Part shown: piece after piece, positions 1-6,464 of the stretch
Position numbering within the stretch: the stretch's first letter is position 1
Layout: each line of letters opens with the position of its first letter
NCBI GenBank assembly: GCA_964478455.1
Contig: CAYZJD010000184.1
Coordinates: forward strand, 1 to 8,716
DNA length: 8,716 bases
Source: CAYZJD01 sp964478455
GTDB taxonomy: Bacteria; Acidobacteriota; Terriglobia; Bryobacterales; Bryobacteraceae
Direction of reading: 5' to 3'
Made by a program: the position numbers and the translations under genes
Notes under the pieces: generated by a model
The model's database searches: none
What the model saw: the letters and a program-made list of their open reading frames with translations, nothing else
Told to the model about the DNA's origin: nothing

Positions 1-36
1 CATCCTGCCGGAAATGTGAAGGGCGGGTGAATTTCC

Positions 37-68
37 TTGATCCGATGAGTAGGAGTCTGGTGTACAAT
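37..68 (+). promoter_or_regulatory. Possible weak promoter for the secreted-protein gene
   Basis: A TACAAT hexamer at 63-68 matches the sigma-70 -10 consensus at five of six positions. The nearest -35-like hexamer is TTGATC at 37-42, which leaves a 20-base spacer, longer than the usual 16-18. Transcription from here would start near 75 and give a leader of about 70 bases before the ATG at 146. The spacing makes this a weak call. Confidence 0.25.
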
Positions 69-76
69 CATCCGGA

Positions 77-105
77 TCGGGAAACCGAAGGGATTTCGGA
101 CCCGA
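77..105 (+). other. Hairpin in the 5' leader of the secreted-protein gene
   Basis: Two nested stems are visible. TCGGG (77-81) pairs with CCCGA (101-105), and CCGAA (85-89) pairs with TTCGG (95-99) around a five-base loop, with a small asymmetric internal loop (AAA against A). It lies between the possible -10 box and the ribosome binding site, about 30 bases before the latter. It could affect mRNA stability or translation, but no known riboswitch or leader family was recognised. Confidence 0.3.
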
Positions 106-145
106 ATCAACCCTGTCACATTCCGTTGGGTAGGGGAGGCCACCT

Positions 146-1915
146 ATGATGCCGAGAATGCGAACAAAGCGGTCGTTGTGCATGTCGATGAGTTTCGTAT
201 CCATCTTTCTGCTTGCGACGGCCGCGGCAGGCGCCGCGGGGAAGGGTCCAAGCCCGAAGTTCACGACAGCAAAGGCTTTTGACGTGTCACCGCCGCTGCG
301 AGACCTGGCGCTGCGGGCGCCGCTACGAACGATGGCGCTCGGTCTCTTGCCGGATCTCATCGAGATCCGGCCGGACCGCGGTCCGGTTGTGGCGGACACC
401 GGATTCACCGGGGACGGGGCGGTCCAGGCAACCGGAGCCGCTTCGCTCGCTGCCATCGCGCCGCTGATCCCAGCCCCTACAGCCAACTTCGAGGGGCTCA
501 GCAACCAAGACAATTTCAATATCTTTGGGTTCCGCGTGAACCCCCCGGATCCCATGGGTGATGTCGGCCCGAACCACTACGTCGAACTGATCAACCTTGT
601 CGGCGCCGTCTACGACAAGTCGGGAAACCTGCTGTTGGGGCCGGTGGCCATCGGCGACATCTGGGCGGGCTTTGCGGTCGAGGATTGCACGGACCCGTCA
701 GGCGATCCCGTCGTGCTGTATGACCAGCTTGAAGACCGCTGGCTGTTGAGCCAGTTCACGACCCGTGACCCGATCTACTACAACTGCGTCGCCATCTCAC
801 AAACCGGCGATCCCACCGGGCCGTATTACCGCTACGCGTTCACCTCGGGCGAGTTCTTCCCTGATTACCCGAAGTACGGGGTGTGGACGAACTCGTATCT
901 GCTCACCTCGCGGGATTTCGGGCCGGAACCGGATAATGAGTACGGCATCAGCGTCTACGCGCTAGAAAAGAGCAAGATGATCGCCGGCAACCCAAACGCC
1001 CGCGCGGTGCAGTTCTTCCTCGATTCGGACGTCGTGCCGATCAACCTCATCGGAGATGGCTTGCTTCCGGCGGACATCGACGGTCACCGCAGGCCGCGGG
1101 ACGGCGCGTCGGCCCCAATCGTCGGCACGCAGGATGACGGTCATCCGTATGGCGCGTTGTTCGATGCTCTGAACGTGTTCGAGTTGTCGGTGCAGTGGCG
1201 GTCCACACCGAAGGCCTCGCTGAGCCTAGTGGCTCAGATCCCGGTGGCCGAGTTCGACTCAGTCTTTCCATGCAGCCCGACATCCCGGGACTGCCTACCT
1301 CAGCCGGGCATCACTAACCCGGGCCAGTACCTTGACATCCTTGGTTACAGGCAACGGCCGACATGGCGGCTCGCGTACCGGAATTTCGGGACCTACGAAG
1401 CCATGGTGACGAACCAGTCGGTGGAGGCGGCACCCGGCGTTGCCGGTGTGCGCTGGTATGAGATCCGGCGAGCCAGTGGAAGCTACGAGGTCTATCAGCA
1501 GGGAACATATAACCCCGCCGACGGCGTTCACCGCTGGATGGGCAGCATTGCGATGGACTGGCAGGGCAACATGGCGCTGGGCTACAGCGTGGTCAACGGT
1601 GTCGACGTGTACCCCGGCATCCGCTACACCGGCCGGGTCAGGGGCGACCCGCTGGGCCAGATGACCCTTGGCGAGGGCGTCATCATGAACGGGTCAGGTG
1701 TTCAGACCACAACGAACAGCCGCTGGGGCGACTATACGTCGATGAACATCGATCCAGTGGATGACTGCACGTTCTGGTACGTGAACGAGTACTACGAGGT
1801 ATCAGGGCTGCCGTTGCCGCTGCCGCCCCCGCCGCTGCCCCCTCCGGGGACTACGGCGCCCTGGCAAACTCGCATTGCCAGCTTCAAGCTGCCGGGCTGC
1901 GAGGCAAGGGAGTAG
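146..1915 (+). CDS. Large secreted protein of unknown function, possibly beta-propeller-like
   Basis: This 589-residue protein is probably exported. Its N-terminus has a basic stretch (MMPRMRTKR) followed by a hydrophobic segment (about residues 14-30) rich in Ala/Gly, typical of a Sec signal peptide with cleavage near residues 29-32. No later membrane segment is evident. The mature part begins with a low-complexity linker to about residue 112. The globular region then has DVGPNHYVELIN (139-150), YDQLEDRWLLSQF (192-204), GTQDDGHPYGALFDALNVFEL (327-347), MDWQGNMALGYS (470-481) and SRWGDYTSMNIDPVDDCTFWY (525-545). Repeated aromatic and Trp-containing strand-like segments suggest a beta-propeller, which is inference. 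Motifs of this kind recur in uncharacterised secreted proteins of environmental bacteria; no enzyme motif is seen. There are six cysteines after the signal peptide (181, 214, 376, 383, 541, 585), compatible with disulfides. A proline-rich stretch (555-568) interrupts the C-terminal region. The ATG at 146 is supported by GGGGAGG at 133-139, six bases upstream; a second ATG follows at 149. The gene stands alone on its strand. Confidence 0.85.
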   Translation: MMPRMRTKRSLCMSMSFVSIFLLATAAAGAAGKGPSPKFTTAKAFDVSPPLRDLALRAPLRTMALGLLPDLIEIRPDRGPVVADTGFTGDGAVQATGAASLAAIAPLIPAPTANFEGLSNQDNFNIFGFRVNPPDPMGDVGPNHYVELINLVGAVYDKSGNLLLGPVAIGDIWAGFAVEDCTDPSGDPVVLYDQLEDRWLLSQFTTRDPIYYNCVAISQTGDPTGPYYRYAFTSGEFFPDYPKYGVWTNSYLLTSRDFGPEPDNEYGISVYALEKSKMIAGNPNARAVQFFLDSDVVPINLIGDGLLPADIDGHRRPRDGASAPIVGTQDDGHPYGALFDALNVFELSVQWRSTPKASLSLVAQIPVAEFDSVFPCSPTSRDCLPQPGITNPGQYLDILGYRQRPTWRLAYRNFGTYEAMVTNQSVEAAPGVAGVRWYEIRRASGSYEVYQQGTYNPADGVHRWMGSIAMDWQGNMALGYSVVNGVDVYPGIRYTGRVRGDPLGQMTLGEGVIMNGSGVQTTTNSRWGDYTSMNIDPVDDCTFWYVNEYYEVSGLPLPLPPPPLPPPGTTAPWQTRIASFKLPGCEARE

Positions 1916-1927
1916 CGCAGAGGAAAG

Positions 1928-1963
1928 AAGGACGGGGGACCGACGGCGCGGTTCCCCGTCTTT
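1928..1963 (+). terminator. Rho-independent terminator-like hairpin, possibly bidirectional
   Basis: GACGGGGGACC (1931-1941) pairs with GGTTCCCCGTC (1950-1960), an 11-base-pair stem with one G-U pair and an eight-base loop. The stem can extend through GAAG-side/TTT-side pairing to 1928-1963. It starts 13 bases after the stop of the secreted-protein gene. The following T-tract is short (TTTCGGTCCCTT). On the minus strand the downstream side reads CTTCTTTCCTC, so the hairpin may also stop transcription from the convergent AbiEii-like gene, whose stop lies about 140 bases away. I see nothing else of note in the rest of the 1916-2101 gap. Confidence 0.7.
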
Positions 1964-2101
1964 CGGTCCCTTGCCGGTGCGTCACAAGAAAGCGCTTGTC
2001 GACTTGCTTCCGGTTGACGACACCGGCACGCGCAGGCTCCGACACGCACCGAGCCCGGGGAGGAGTTTTCGGGGTCCGCGGCGCAGACCGCCCGGCAGCG
2101 T

Positions 2102-2932
2102 TCAGTGAAGGCCGAGGCGGTGAAGCAGATAGTCCACCTTCTCGAAAGCGTCCCTCAAGAGGATCGCCCGGTCCTCTGCGTCCTGAACTCCCTCGAAGTC
2201 GGCTACGAACTTCGGCCCGACGTGGTCAGGCGAGGAGAACTTCTCGGCAATCTTCAAGATGCCTTCCCGAACCAGCGCGTGTCTCACGTGAGGCGCGATC
2301 TCGTGCGCCAGGCCATCCATGCCGCCGGGGTAGTTCGTGAAGCAGAAGTAGATGTCCCAAGCATCCTTCTCTTTCAGCCTGTCGTGGAGCGCCATGCCCT
2401 TCATCACGAGGAAGGGAACGACCGAGCAGACGCGGACCACTGCTCGGTCCCTGCCGCCCCCGGGAAGAACTCCGCTGATCTCTGTCTCCACAAAGAGATC
2501 GAAGGCAAGGTCGCAGCCGCGCGCCTTCCTTGCTCGGCCCGCATGGACCGGCTGCGTTCGATGTTTGGGTCCCGTGCCTGCATATTCGCCGGCGAGAAAA
2601 TCGACCTCCACCTTGATCGGCTTGCCGCGGACCGCGACGGTGCGGTGGAAGATGAACGGCTGTCGAGGGTCCTGTTCATAACCTCGTCCCAGCAGGAGGG
2701 CCTGGATCGTCGAGTAGCCCCCTTCCTGTAGATTGCGGTGATTCAGCGCAAGGTCCACGTCGATGCTGCCAATATGCTGCCTGGGAGTCTGCGGGAGGAT
2801 CAACTGCGGAACCCAACCCCCAACAACGACAATGTCGTTACGGTACTCGCCCAGCAGGCGAATCAGTTCCAGCAGGACAGATCGTGCCGCTTCGACGAGA
2901 TCCGCCGAGTAGTCTCGGAAGGTTACCGCCAT
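2102..2932 (-). CDS. AbiEii-like nucleotidyltransferase (type IV toxin-antitoxin toxin family)
   Basis: A 276-residue DNA polymerase beta-type nucleotidyltransferase of the AbiEii/AbiGii toxin family. The family signature is visible in order: GGW at 38-40, then SIDVDLAL (56-63) supplying the paired metal-binding aspartates D58 and D60, then VEVDFL (108-113) with the third acidic residue D111. Further on, FLVMKGMALHDR (174-185) and KEKDAWDIYF (187-196) match the conserved Lys and KD..D elements seen in AbiEii-type enzymes. Known members act as growth-inhibiting toxins that transfer nucleotides to RNA or bind GTP; whether this one is toxic is inferred from family and context. All catalytic residues seem intact. 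It starts at ATG 2932, inside the end of the upstream AbiEi-like gene (10-base overlap, different frame). An AGGAGGT sequence on the minus strand lies 12 bases before the ATG, a little far but usable. The overlap implies translational coupling and a fixed ratio with its regulator. Some stand-alone nucleotidyltransferases share the motifs, so a non-toxin role remains possible. Confidence 0.85.
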   Translation of the reverse strand: MAVTFRDYSADLVEAARSVLLELIRLLGEYRNDIVVVGGWVPQLILPQTPRQHIGSIDVDLALNHRNLQEGGYSTIQALLLGRGYEQDPRQPFIFHRTVAVRGKPIKVEVDFLAGEYAGTGPKHRTQPVHAGRARKARGCDLAFDLFVETEISGVLPGGGRDRAVVRVCSVVPFLVMKGMALHDRLKEKDAWDIYFCFTNYPGGMDGLAHEIAPHVRHALVREGILKIAEKFSSPDHVGPKFVADFEGVQDAEDRAILLRDAFEKVDYLLHRLGLH

Positions 2933-3993
2933 TGCGGCTTAATGACCTCCTCGAGGATCATCTCGGCTGCTTCCTCTCCGCGACCTTTCGTTTGCCCGAG
3001 ATCGAGCCAGAGCTGAACAGGAGAAACGATCGCCGCGCCCTCGATATCGCACGACCCGTAGAAGACGCCCGCATCGTACGGGGCGATGAGCGTGAGGTTG
3101 GCGCCTGATGTAACACGCTTCAGGTTCAGCCGGGCTGCCAGCGCTTGGGCGTCTCCGGCGGCGTAGGCGGTGATACGCTGATAGCGAACCGTTGGGGCGA
3201 GGCGGGCGGCGCCGGAGAATCCCGTGAAGGCGAAGGGTATCTTCAATCTTCTGCCGGCTTCGACGAGCTCCGCTTCCGTCTGTGGAATCGCCTTGAGCGA
3301 GTAGAAATCGGCCTGTAAGTCTGACCGAGAGCGATAGTTTGCGGCCCACTCCTTGAGGAGTGGGCTGACCGCTTCGTCCAGTGAGCGGAGGCCAAGGCCA
3401 CCTGTGCCCGTGTCGATCCACTCCCGATCAGCCAGCAGCTTCTTGACGTTCGCTACCTGTCCGAGACTGACTCCGGCTTCGTCGGCGAGTTCCTGCATCC
3501 GCCAAGCTCTCTTGCCCGATGCCAGAAGCACGCGGAGAACTCGCTCAGCTTTCGGCGAGTACAAAGACCGCAGGTCACGCTTCTGAACAGCCAAGTTCAG
3601 GTAGCCTTCCCGGCGAATATAAACCTGATCGAACGCCAGGCGGCAGTTCCCCGCCAGGTCCAGGTAACCGACGCCGTACCCTTTGCAGATTGACGATGCC
3701 TCCGGGGAAATGTAGGGGGCGATGAACACCGGATAGTCCCGCCTGCCGGAACGTATGTAATCGAGGAGGTTGAGGCAGGCTTCTCGTGCGATTCTCGGCT
3801 GCCCGCTTGACTTCACCTGGCAGACCAGGCGGCGGTCTGCCCTCTTGCCGCGAATCCCAATAACAAAGGCGACACGCGGATCTCCTCGCGGGCTTTCGCG
3901 CCTGAAGTTGGCGTCCTCAAGAAAAGGCACTTCCCGCAAGGCCGCCGTGAGGCGGTCGAGCGCCTCCCTTTCCAGGGCTGCTCCTTTCACCAT
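2923..3993 (-). CDS. AbiEi-like antitoxin/transcriptional regulator with endonuclease-like N-terminal half
   Basis: With the start chosen here the protein has 356 residues. Its middle (about 146-192) is a winged-helix segment, with ERVLRVLLAS leading into MQELADEAGVSLGQVANVKKLL, a clear helix-turn-helix. The C-terminal region ends with VSPVQLWLDLGQTKGRGEEAAEMI, a pattern typical of AbiEi antitoxins. The N-terminal half (about 15-120) has strand-helix segments with CQVKSSGQPR (58-67) and YPVFIAPYISPEA (87-99), which look like a restriction-endonuclease-type fold with a QxK core; this is inference. AbiEi proteins repress their own operon and neutralise the AbiEii partner, which is encoded directly downstream with an overlap. 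The open frame extends upstream to a GTG at 4101 that overlaps the tam stop, but that would place the promoter and operator inside the coding region, and the extra residues look non-homologous. ATG 3993 or ATG 4011 (362 residues) is therefore more likely; neither has a clear Shine-Dalgarno sequence. Confidence 0.8.
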   Translation of the reverse strand: MVKGAALEREALDRLTAALREVPFLEDANFRRESPRGDPRVAFVIGIRGKRADRRLVCQVKSSGQPRIAREACLNLLDYIRSGRRDYPVFIAPYISPEASSICKGYGVGYLDLAGNCRLAFDQVYIRREGYLNLAVQKRDLRSLYSPKAERVLRVLLASGKRAWRMQELADEAGVSLGQVANVKKLLADREWIDTGTGGLGLRSLDEAVSPLLKEWAANYRSRSDLQADFYSLKAIPQTEAELVEAGRRLKIPFAFTGFSGAARLAPTVRYQRITAYAAGDAQALAARLNLKRVTSGANLTLIAPYDAGVFYGSCDIEGAAIVSPVQLWLDLGQTKGRGEEAAEMILEEVIKPQWR

Positions 3994-4002
3994 GGACGGA
4001 AT

Positions 4003-4020
4003 TTTCAGCATGTGCTGAAA
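4003..4020. promoter_or_regulatory. Candidate AbiEi operator: perfect inverted repeat
   Basis: The plus strand reads TTTCAGCATGTGCTGAAA, two perfect eight-base arms (TTTCAGCA and TGCTGAAA) around two central bases. On the minus strand it begins three bases after the proposed -10 box and covers the expected transcription start and early leader, ten bases before ATG 3993. AbiEi-type antitoxins are known to autorepress by binding inverted repeats at their promoter, so this is the natural operator. A further TGAAA half-site is present at 4034-4038. A symmetrical site of this length by chance at exactly this place is unlikely, but binding is inferred. Confidence 0.6.
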
Positions 4021-4023
4021 GCC

Positions 4024-4052
4024 ATTATTACAGTGAAATCGCCCGACGTCAA
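4024..4052 (-). promoter_or_regulatory. Sigma-70-like promoter of the AbiE-type operon
   Basis: On the minus strand TTGACG (plus coordinates 4047-4052, five of six matches to TTGACA) is followed, after exactly 17 bases, by AATAAT (4024-4029, five of six matches to TATAAT). The predicted start is near 4017. The site lies just after the end of tam (stop at 4098-4100), so the module can be transcribed independently of the upstream decarboxylase-tam genes. It also argues that translation starts at 4011 or 3993 rather than at the GTG at 4101. Confidence 0.6.
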
Positions 4053-4097
4053 TCCGCCACCTCGGTAGCGCTCCCAGCGCTGCCAGAACTCGCAGCC

Positions 4098-4859
4098 TCA
4101 CACCTGCGCCACAAAGAACAGCCTGGGAAAAGGGAACAGCACCCGGCCGTCGGGCTGGGCGGGGAAGAGCCGCTCGACCTTCTCGCCATAGGCGCGCAGA
4201 AACGCCTCACGCTCGGCCTCGGGGATGCGCTCCAGATACGGCCGCAGCCCGGTGCCGCGCATCCACTCGACGATGGCCGCCGGCCGCTCGAGGATATGCA
4301 GATAGGTGGTCTGCCAGAGTTCGAGACCGCGCACCATGGGCCGCAAGATGCGGTAGTAGTCCTCGGGTTCGAGGATTTCGAAGGGCCGCGGAACCGGCTG
4401 AAGCCACGTTCGCCAGGGCGGTTCGGCGCACAGCTCTTCGATGGCATGATGCGCCGGGCTGTGCAGATGATACGGGATCTGCACGGCCAGAAATCCGGAG
4501 GCGCGAAGACACCGCACGAGGCCGGGTAACAGCGAGCGGTGATCCGGCACCCACTGGAAAGCAGCGTTTGAAAAGATCAGGTCGACAGGTTGGGCGGGCC
4601 GCCAGCGGGCGATGTCCGCTTCGATCCACTCAACCTCCGGATCGCTTCGCCTTGCCTCGTCGAGCATGGCCGGGGAGTTGTCTACGGCGATAATGCGGGC
4701 CCGCGGCCACCGGGCCCGCAGAGCGGTGGTGCTGTTGCCCGGACCGCAGCCGAGATCGACGGCGCACGCCGGATCGGCGACGCCGATCTTCTGAATCAGA
4801 TCGAGGCAGGGTTGTGCGCGCTGGTCACCGAACCGGAGATAGAGCGAGGGATCCCACAT
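4098..4859 (-). CDS. tam: Trans-aconitate 2-methyltransferase
   Basis: This 253-residue SAM-dependent methyltransferase closely resembles Escherichia coli Tam (252 residues), which methylates trans-aconitate, a spontaneous isomer of cis-aconitate that inhibits aconitase, and so detoxifies it in the cytoplasm. The N-terminus WDPSLYLRF matches the Tam-specific start. VDLGCGPGNST (34-44) is SAM motif I, D60 in IIAVDNSPAMLDEAR is the acidic residue at the end of strand 2, EADI is at 80-83, and LIFSNAAFQWVPDH (94-107) is the post-motif strand typical of Tam. The C-terminal half has TTYLHIL (184-190), VEWMRGTGLRPYLERI (197-212) and the terminal FPRLFFVA. The ATG lies six bases after the stop of the decarboxylase gene. 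The bases just upstream (TGACCTCCT on the coding strand) contain no Shine-Dalgarno sequence, so translation probably depends on coupling to the upstream gene. The substrate is inferred from family resemblance. Confidence 0.88.
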   Translation of the reverse strand: MWDPSLYLRFGDQRAQPCLDLIQKIGVADPACAVDLGCGPGNSTTALRARWPRARIIAVDNSPAMLDEARRSDPEVEWIEADIARWRPAQPVDLIFSNAAFQWVPDHRSLLPGLVRCLRASGFLAVQIPYHLHSPAHHAIEELCAEPPWRTWLQPVPRPFEILEPEDYYRILRPMVRGLELWQTTYLHILERPAAIVEWMRGTGLRPYLERIPEAEREAFLRAYGEKVERLFPAQPDGRVLFPFPRLFFVAQV

Positions 4860-4865
4860 AGGAGG

Positions 4866-6365
4866 TCAACGCCGGGCGGCTCCTCGCAGGTCCGCGTCCA
4901 CCTGCTCGCCCAGCCGGATCACGATTCGCGGCAGCGCTTCGATGTCAGCGCAGGATGTGCGGAAGTTCACGATACAGGCGCGCAGCGCGAACTTCCCGCC
5001 AACGACCGCGTTGGACAGAAACGCCTCGCCACCCTTCTGAAGGCGGTCCAGCAATTCCGCATTCAGTTGATCCAAGTACTCAGCGGCGCCGGGATCGTTC
5101 CTGCCAAGGTCCGCCGGCACGTAGCGGAACGTGGTGATGCTCAGCCCCTGGGTGAGCGGCTCAAGTTGCGGGTGCTTGGCCGCCTCGTGGTATAGCGCCT
5201 CGGCGAGCCGGATGTCGTCGCCGATCATTCGCGCCAGGCCCTCGCGCCCGGCGGCCCGAATCCCCAGCCATACCTTGAGGGCCCGGAAGCCGCGCGAGTT
5301 CTGCGGCCCGAGGGCGTAATAGTTGAGCGGTTTCTCCTCCGCATCGCCGCCGAAACGGTAGTAGGCGGGCGAGTAGTCGAAGGCGTCAGGCAGATGCTGC
5401 GGATTCCGCACCAGCGCGCACCCCGCCTCCAGCGGAGCGTAGAACCACTTGTGAGGATCCACAGCGACAGAATCGGCCAGCGACAGTCCCTTGAGCTCGG
5501 CCGGCGCATCGGGGAGGGCCGCCGCGGGCGCCCCGTAAGCGCCGTCGACGTGGAACCAGAGTCCGTACCGTCGGGCGATGTCGGCCAGTTCGGGCAACGG
5601 GTCGATCGCTCCGGTGCTCACCGTGCCCGCCGATCCGACAACGAGGAACGGCTTTCCTCCGGCAGCAAGGTCCGCTTCGATCCTTCGGCAGAGCTCGCCC
5701 GTGTCGATTCGAAAGGCGGCGTCCACCGGGATCCAGCGGATGGAATCGGTTCCCAGCCCGAACAGGTCGGCAGCCTTCTGAATCCAGGTGTGCGTCTCGG
5801 TGGAGGCATAGGCGAGGAGGCACCTGCCGTGTTCGGGCCGCACGCCTTCCGAGCGGATGTCCCAGTTCGCTTTGGCGCGGCGGGCGGCGAGGAAGCCCAC
5901 GAAATTGGCCATATTGCCGCCACTCACCAGCAGACCGCCGCAGTCGGCTGGATAGCCGAGGAACTCGGCGATCCAACGTACCGTTTGCGCTTCGATCTCG
6001 GTCGCCACCGGCGAGAGAATCCAAGCGCCGCAGTTTGGGTTCAAGGCGGATGCCAGCAAATCGCCAAGGACGCCGATCGGGGCCGCGGAGGAGGTGACGT
6101 AGCCGGCGAACCGCGGATGCCCGTTGAACAACGAGTGGTCAAGGAGGAGTTGCCAGGCTTCGTCCAGCAGATCCGCCGGGGCGGCGCCGGTTTGGGGGAG
6201 CGGGTCGCCGCCGAGCAAGGATCGGACGTGCGCGGGTTCTTCGCCGGGTGTCACCGGGCGTTCCGGCAACTCGCCGAGAAATGCCGCGATCCGGTCCACC
6301 AGCCCGTGGCCCAATTCCCGAAATTCCATGGGATCCATCTCGAGCGCTGCTGTTCGTACGGTCAC
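4866..6365 (-). CDS. PLP-dependent group II amino-acid decarboxylase (aromatic-L-amino-acid type)
   Basis: A fold-type I PLP enzyme of the pyridoxal-dependent decarboxylase family (DOPA/tryptophan/tyrosine/glutamate-type decarboxylases). Residues are numbered from ATG 6338 (490 residues, normal family length). The substrate-side segment HPRFAGYVTSS is at 74-84, VSGGNMANFVGFLAAR (138-153) is the typical PLP-phosphate loop, H183 (ETHTW) should stack on the cofactor, HVDGAYGA (263-270) supplies D265 for the pyridine nitrogen, and DPHKW (294-298) carries the Schiff-base lysine K297. In the mobile loop, Y340 aligns by hand with the catalytic tyrosine that marks decarboxylases rather than aldehyde synthases. 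The exact substrate cannot be read from sequence. Two starts compete: ATG 6338, with a weak upstream signal, and GTG 6365 (499 residues), preceded by the purine-rich GGAAGGAAAGGGAAG; I annotate the GTG but ATG 6338 fits the family N-terminus MDPMEFRELGH better. The reading frame stays open upstream to 7307, but that part is antisense to the TIM-barrel gene and not real. It probably forms an operon with tam. Confidence 0.85.
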   Translation of the reverse strand: MTVRTAALEMDPMEFRELGHGLVDRIAAFLGELPERPVTPGEEPAHVRSLLGGDPLPQTGAAPADLLDEAWQLLLDHSLFNGHPRFAGYVTSSAAPIGVLGDLLASALNPNCGAWILSPVATEIEAQTVRWIAEFLGYPADCGGLLVSGGNMANFVGFLAARRAKANWDIRSEGVRPEHGRCLLAYASTETHTWIQKAADLFGLGTDSIRWIPVDAAFRIDTGELCRRIEADLAAGGKPFLVVGSAGTVSTGAIDPLPELADIARRYGLWFHVDGAYGAPAAALPDAPAELKGLSLADSVAVDPHKWFYAPLEAGCALVRNPQHLPDAFDYSPAYYRFGGDAEEKPLNYYALGPQNSRGFRALKVWLGIRAAGREGLARMIGDDIRLAEALYHEAAKHPQLEPLTQGLSITTFRYVPADLGRNDPGAAEYLDQLNAELLDRLQKGGEAFLSNAVVGGKFALRACIVNFRTSCADIEALPRIVIRLGEQVDADLRGAARR

Positions 6366-6464
6366 GTTCTTCCCTTTCCTTCCATAGCGACACGAAACGG
6401 GGGCGTTCGCAACAGCGCGCGCCCATTGCGCCTCTGCGGTTATAGAATGTTGCCTCGGAGACTC
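6366..6464. promoter_or_regulatory. Divergent intergenic control region
   Basis: About 100 bases separate the decarboxylase gene (-) from the TIM-barrel gene (+), so promoters for both operons should lie here. The only AT-rich element is GGTTATAGAAT at about 6438-6448. It contains TAGAAT (plus strand, 6443-6448, five of six to the -10 consensus) and, on the minus strand, TATAAC (6439-6444, five of six). No well-spaced -35 hexamer was found for either direction. No operator-like palindrome is evident. The location is secure from the gene arrangement; the specific elements are weak. Confidence 0.35.

Noticed and set aside
1984..2026. Short inverted repeats ACAAG...CTTGT and CCGGT...ACCGG between the convergent genes
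   Set aside because: Arms of five bases without a T-tract are expected by chance in GC-rich DNA; neither makes a convincing terminator for the AbiEii-like gene.
4012..4101. GTG start at 4101 for the AbiEi-like gene, overlapping the tam stop as GTGA
   Set aside because: It would look like tight coupling with tam, but the extra residues overlap the promoter and operator, have no family resemblance, and lack a good ribosome binding site.
4860..4885. AGGAGGT just before tam and a possible AGGAG...CTCCT inverted repeat
   Set aside because: AGGAGGT is on the plus strand, opposite to both genes there, so it is not a ribosome binding site. The repeat has only five-base arms 15 bases apart, within chance.
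5394..6464. Plus-strand open frame upstream of the TIM-barrel gene, giving a 632-residue product
   Set aside because: It is antisense to the decarboxylase and its translation shows no family pattern. The TIM-barrel family domain begins at about 6465, where a ribosome binding site is present.
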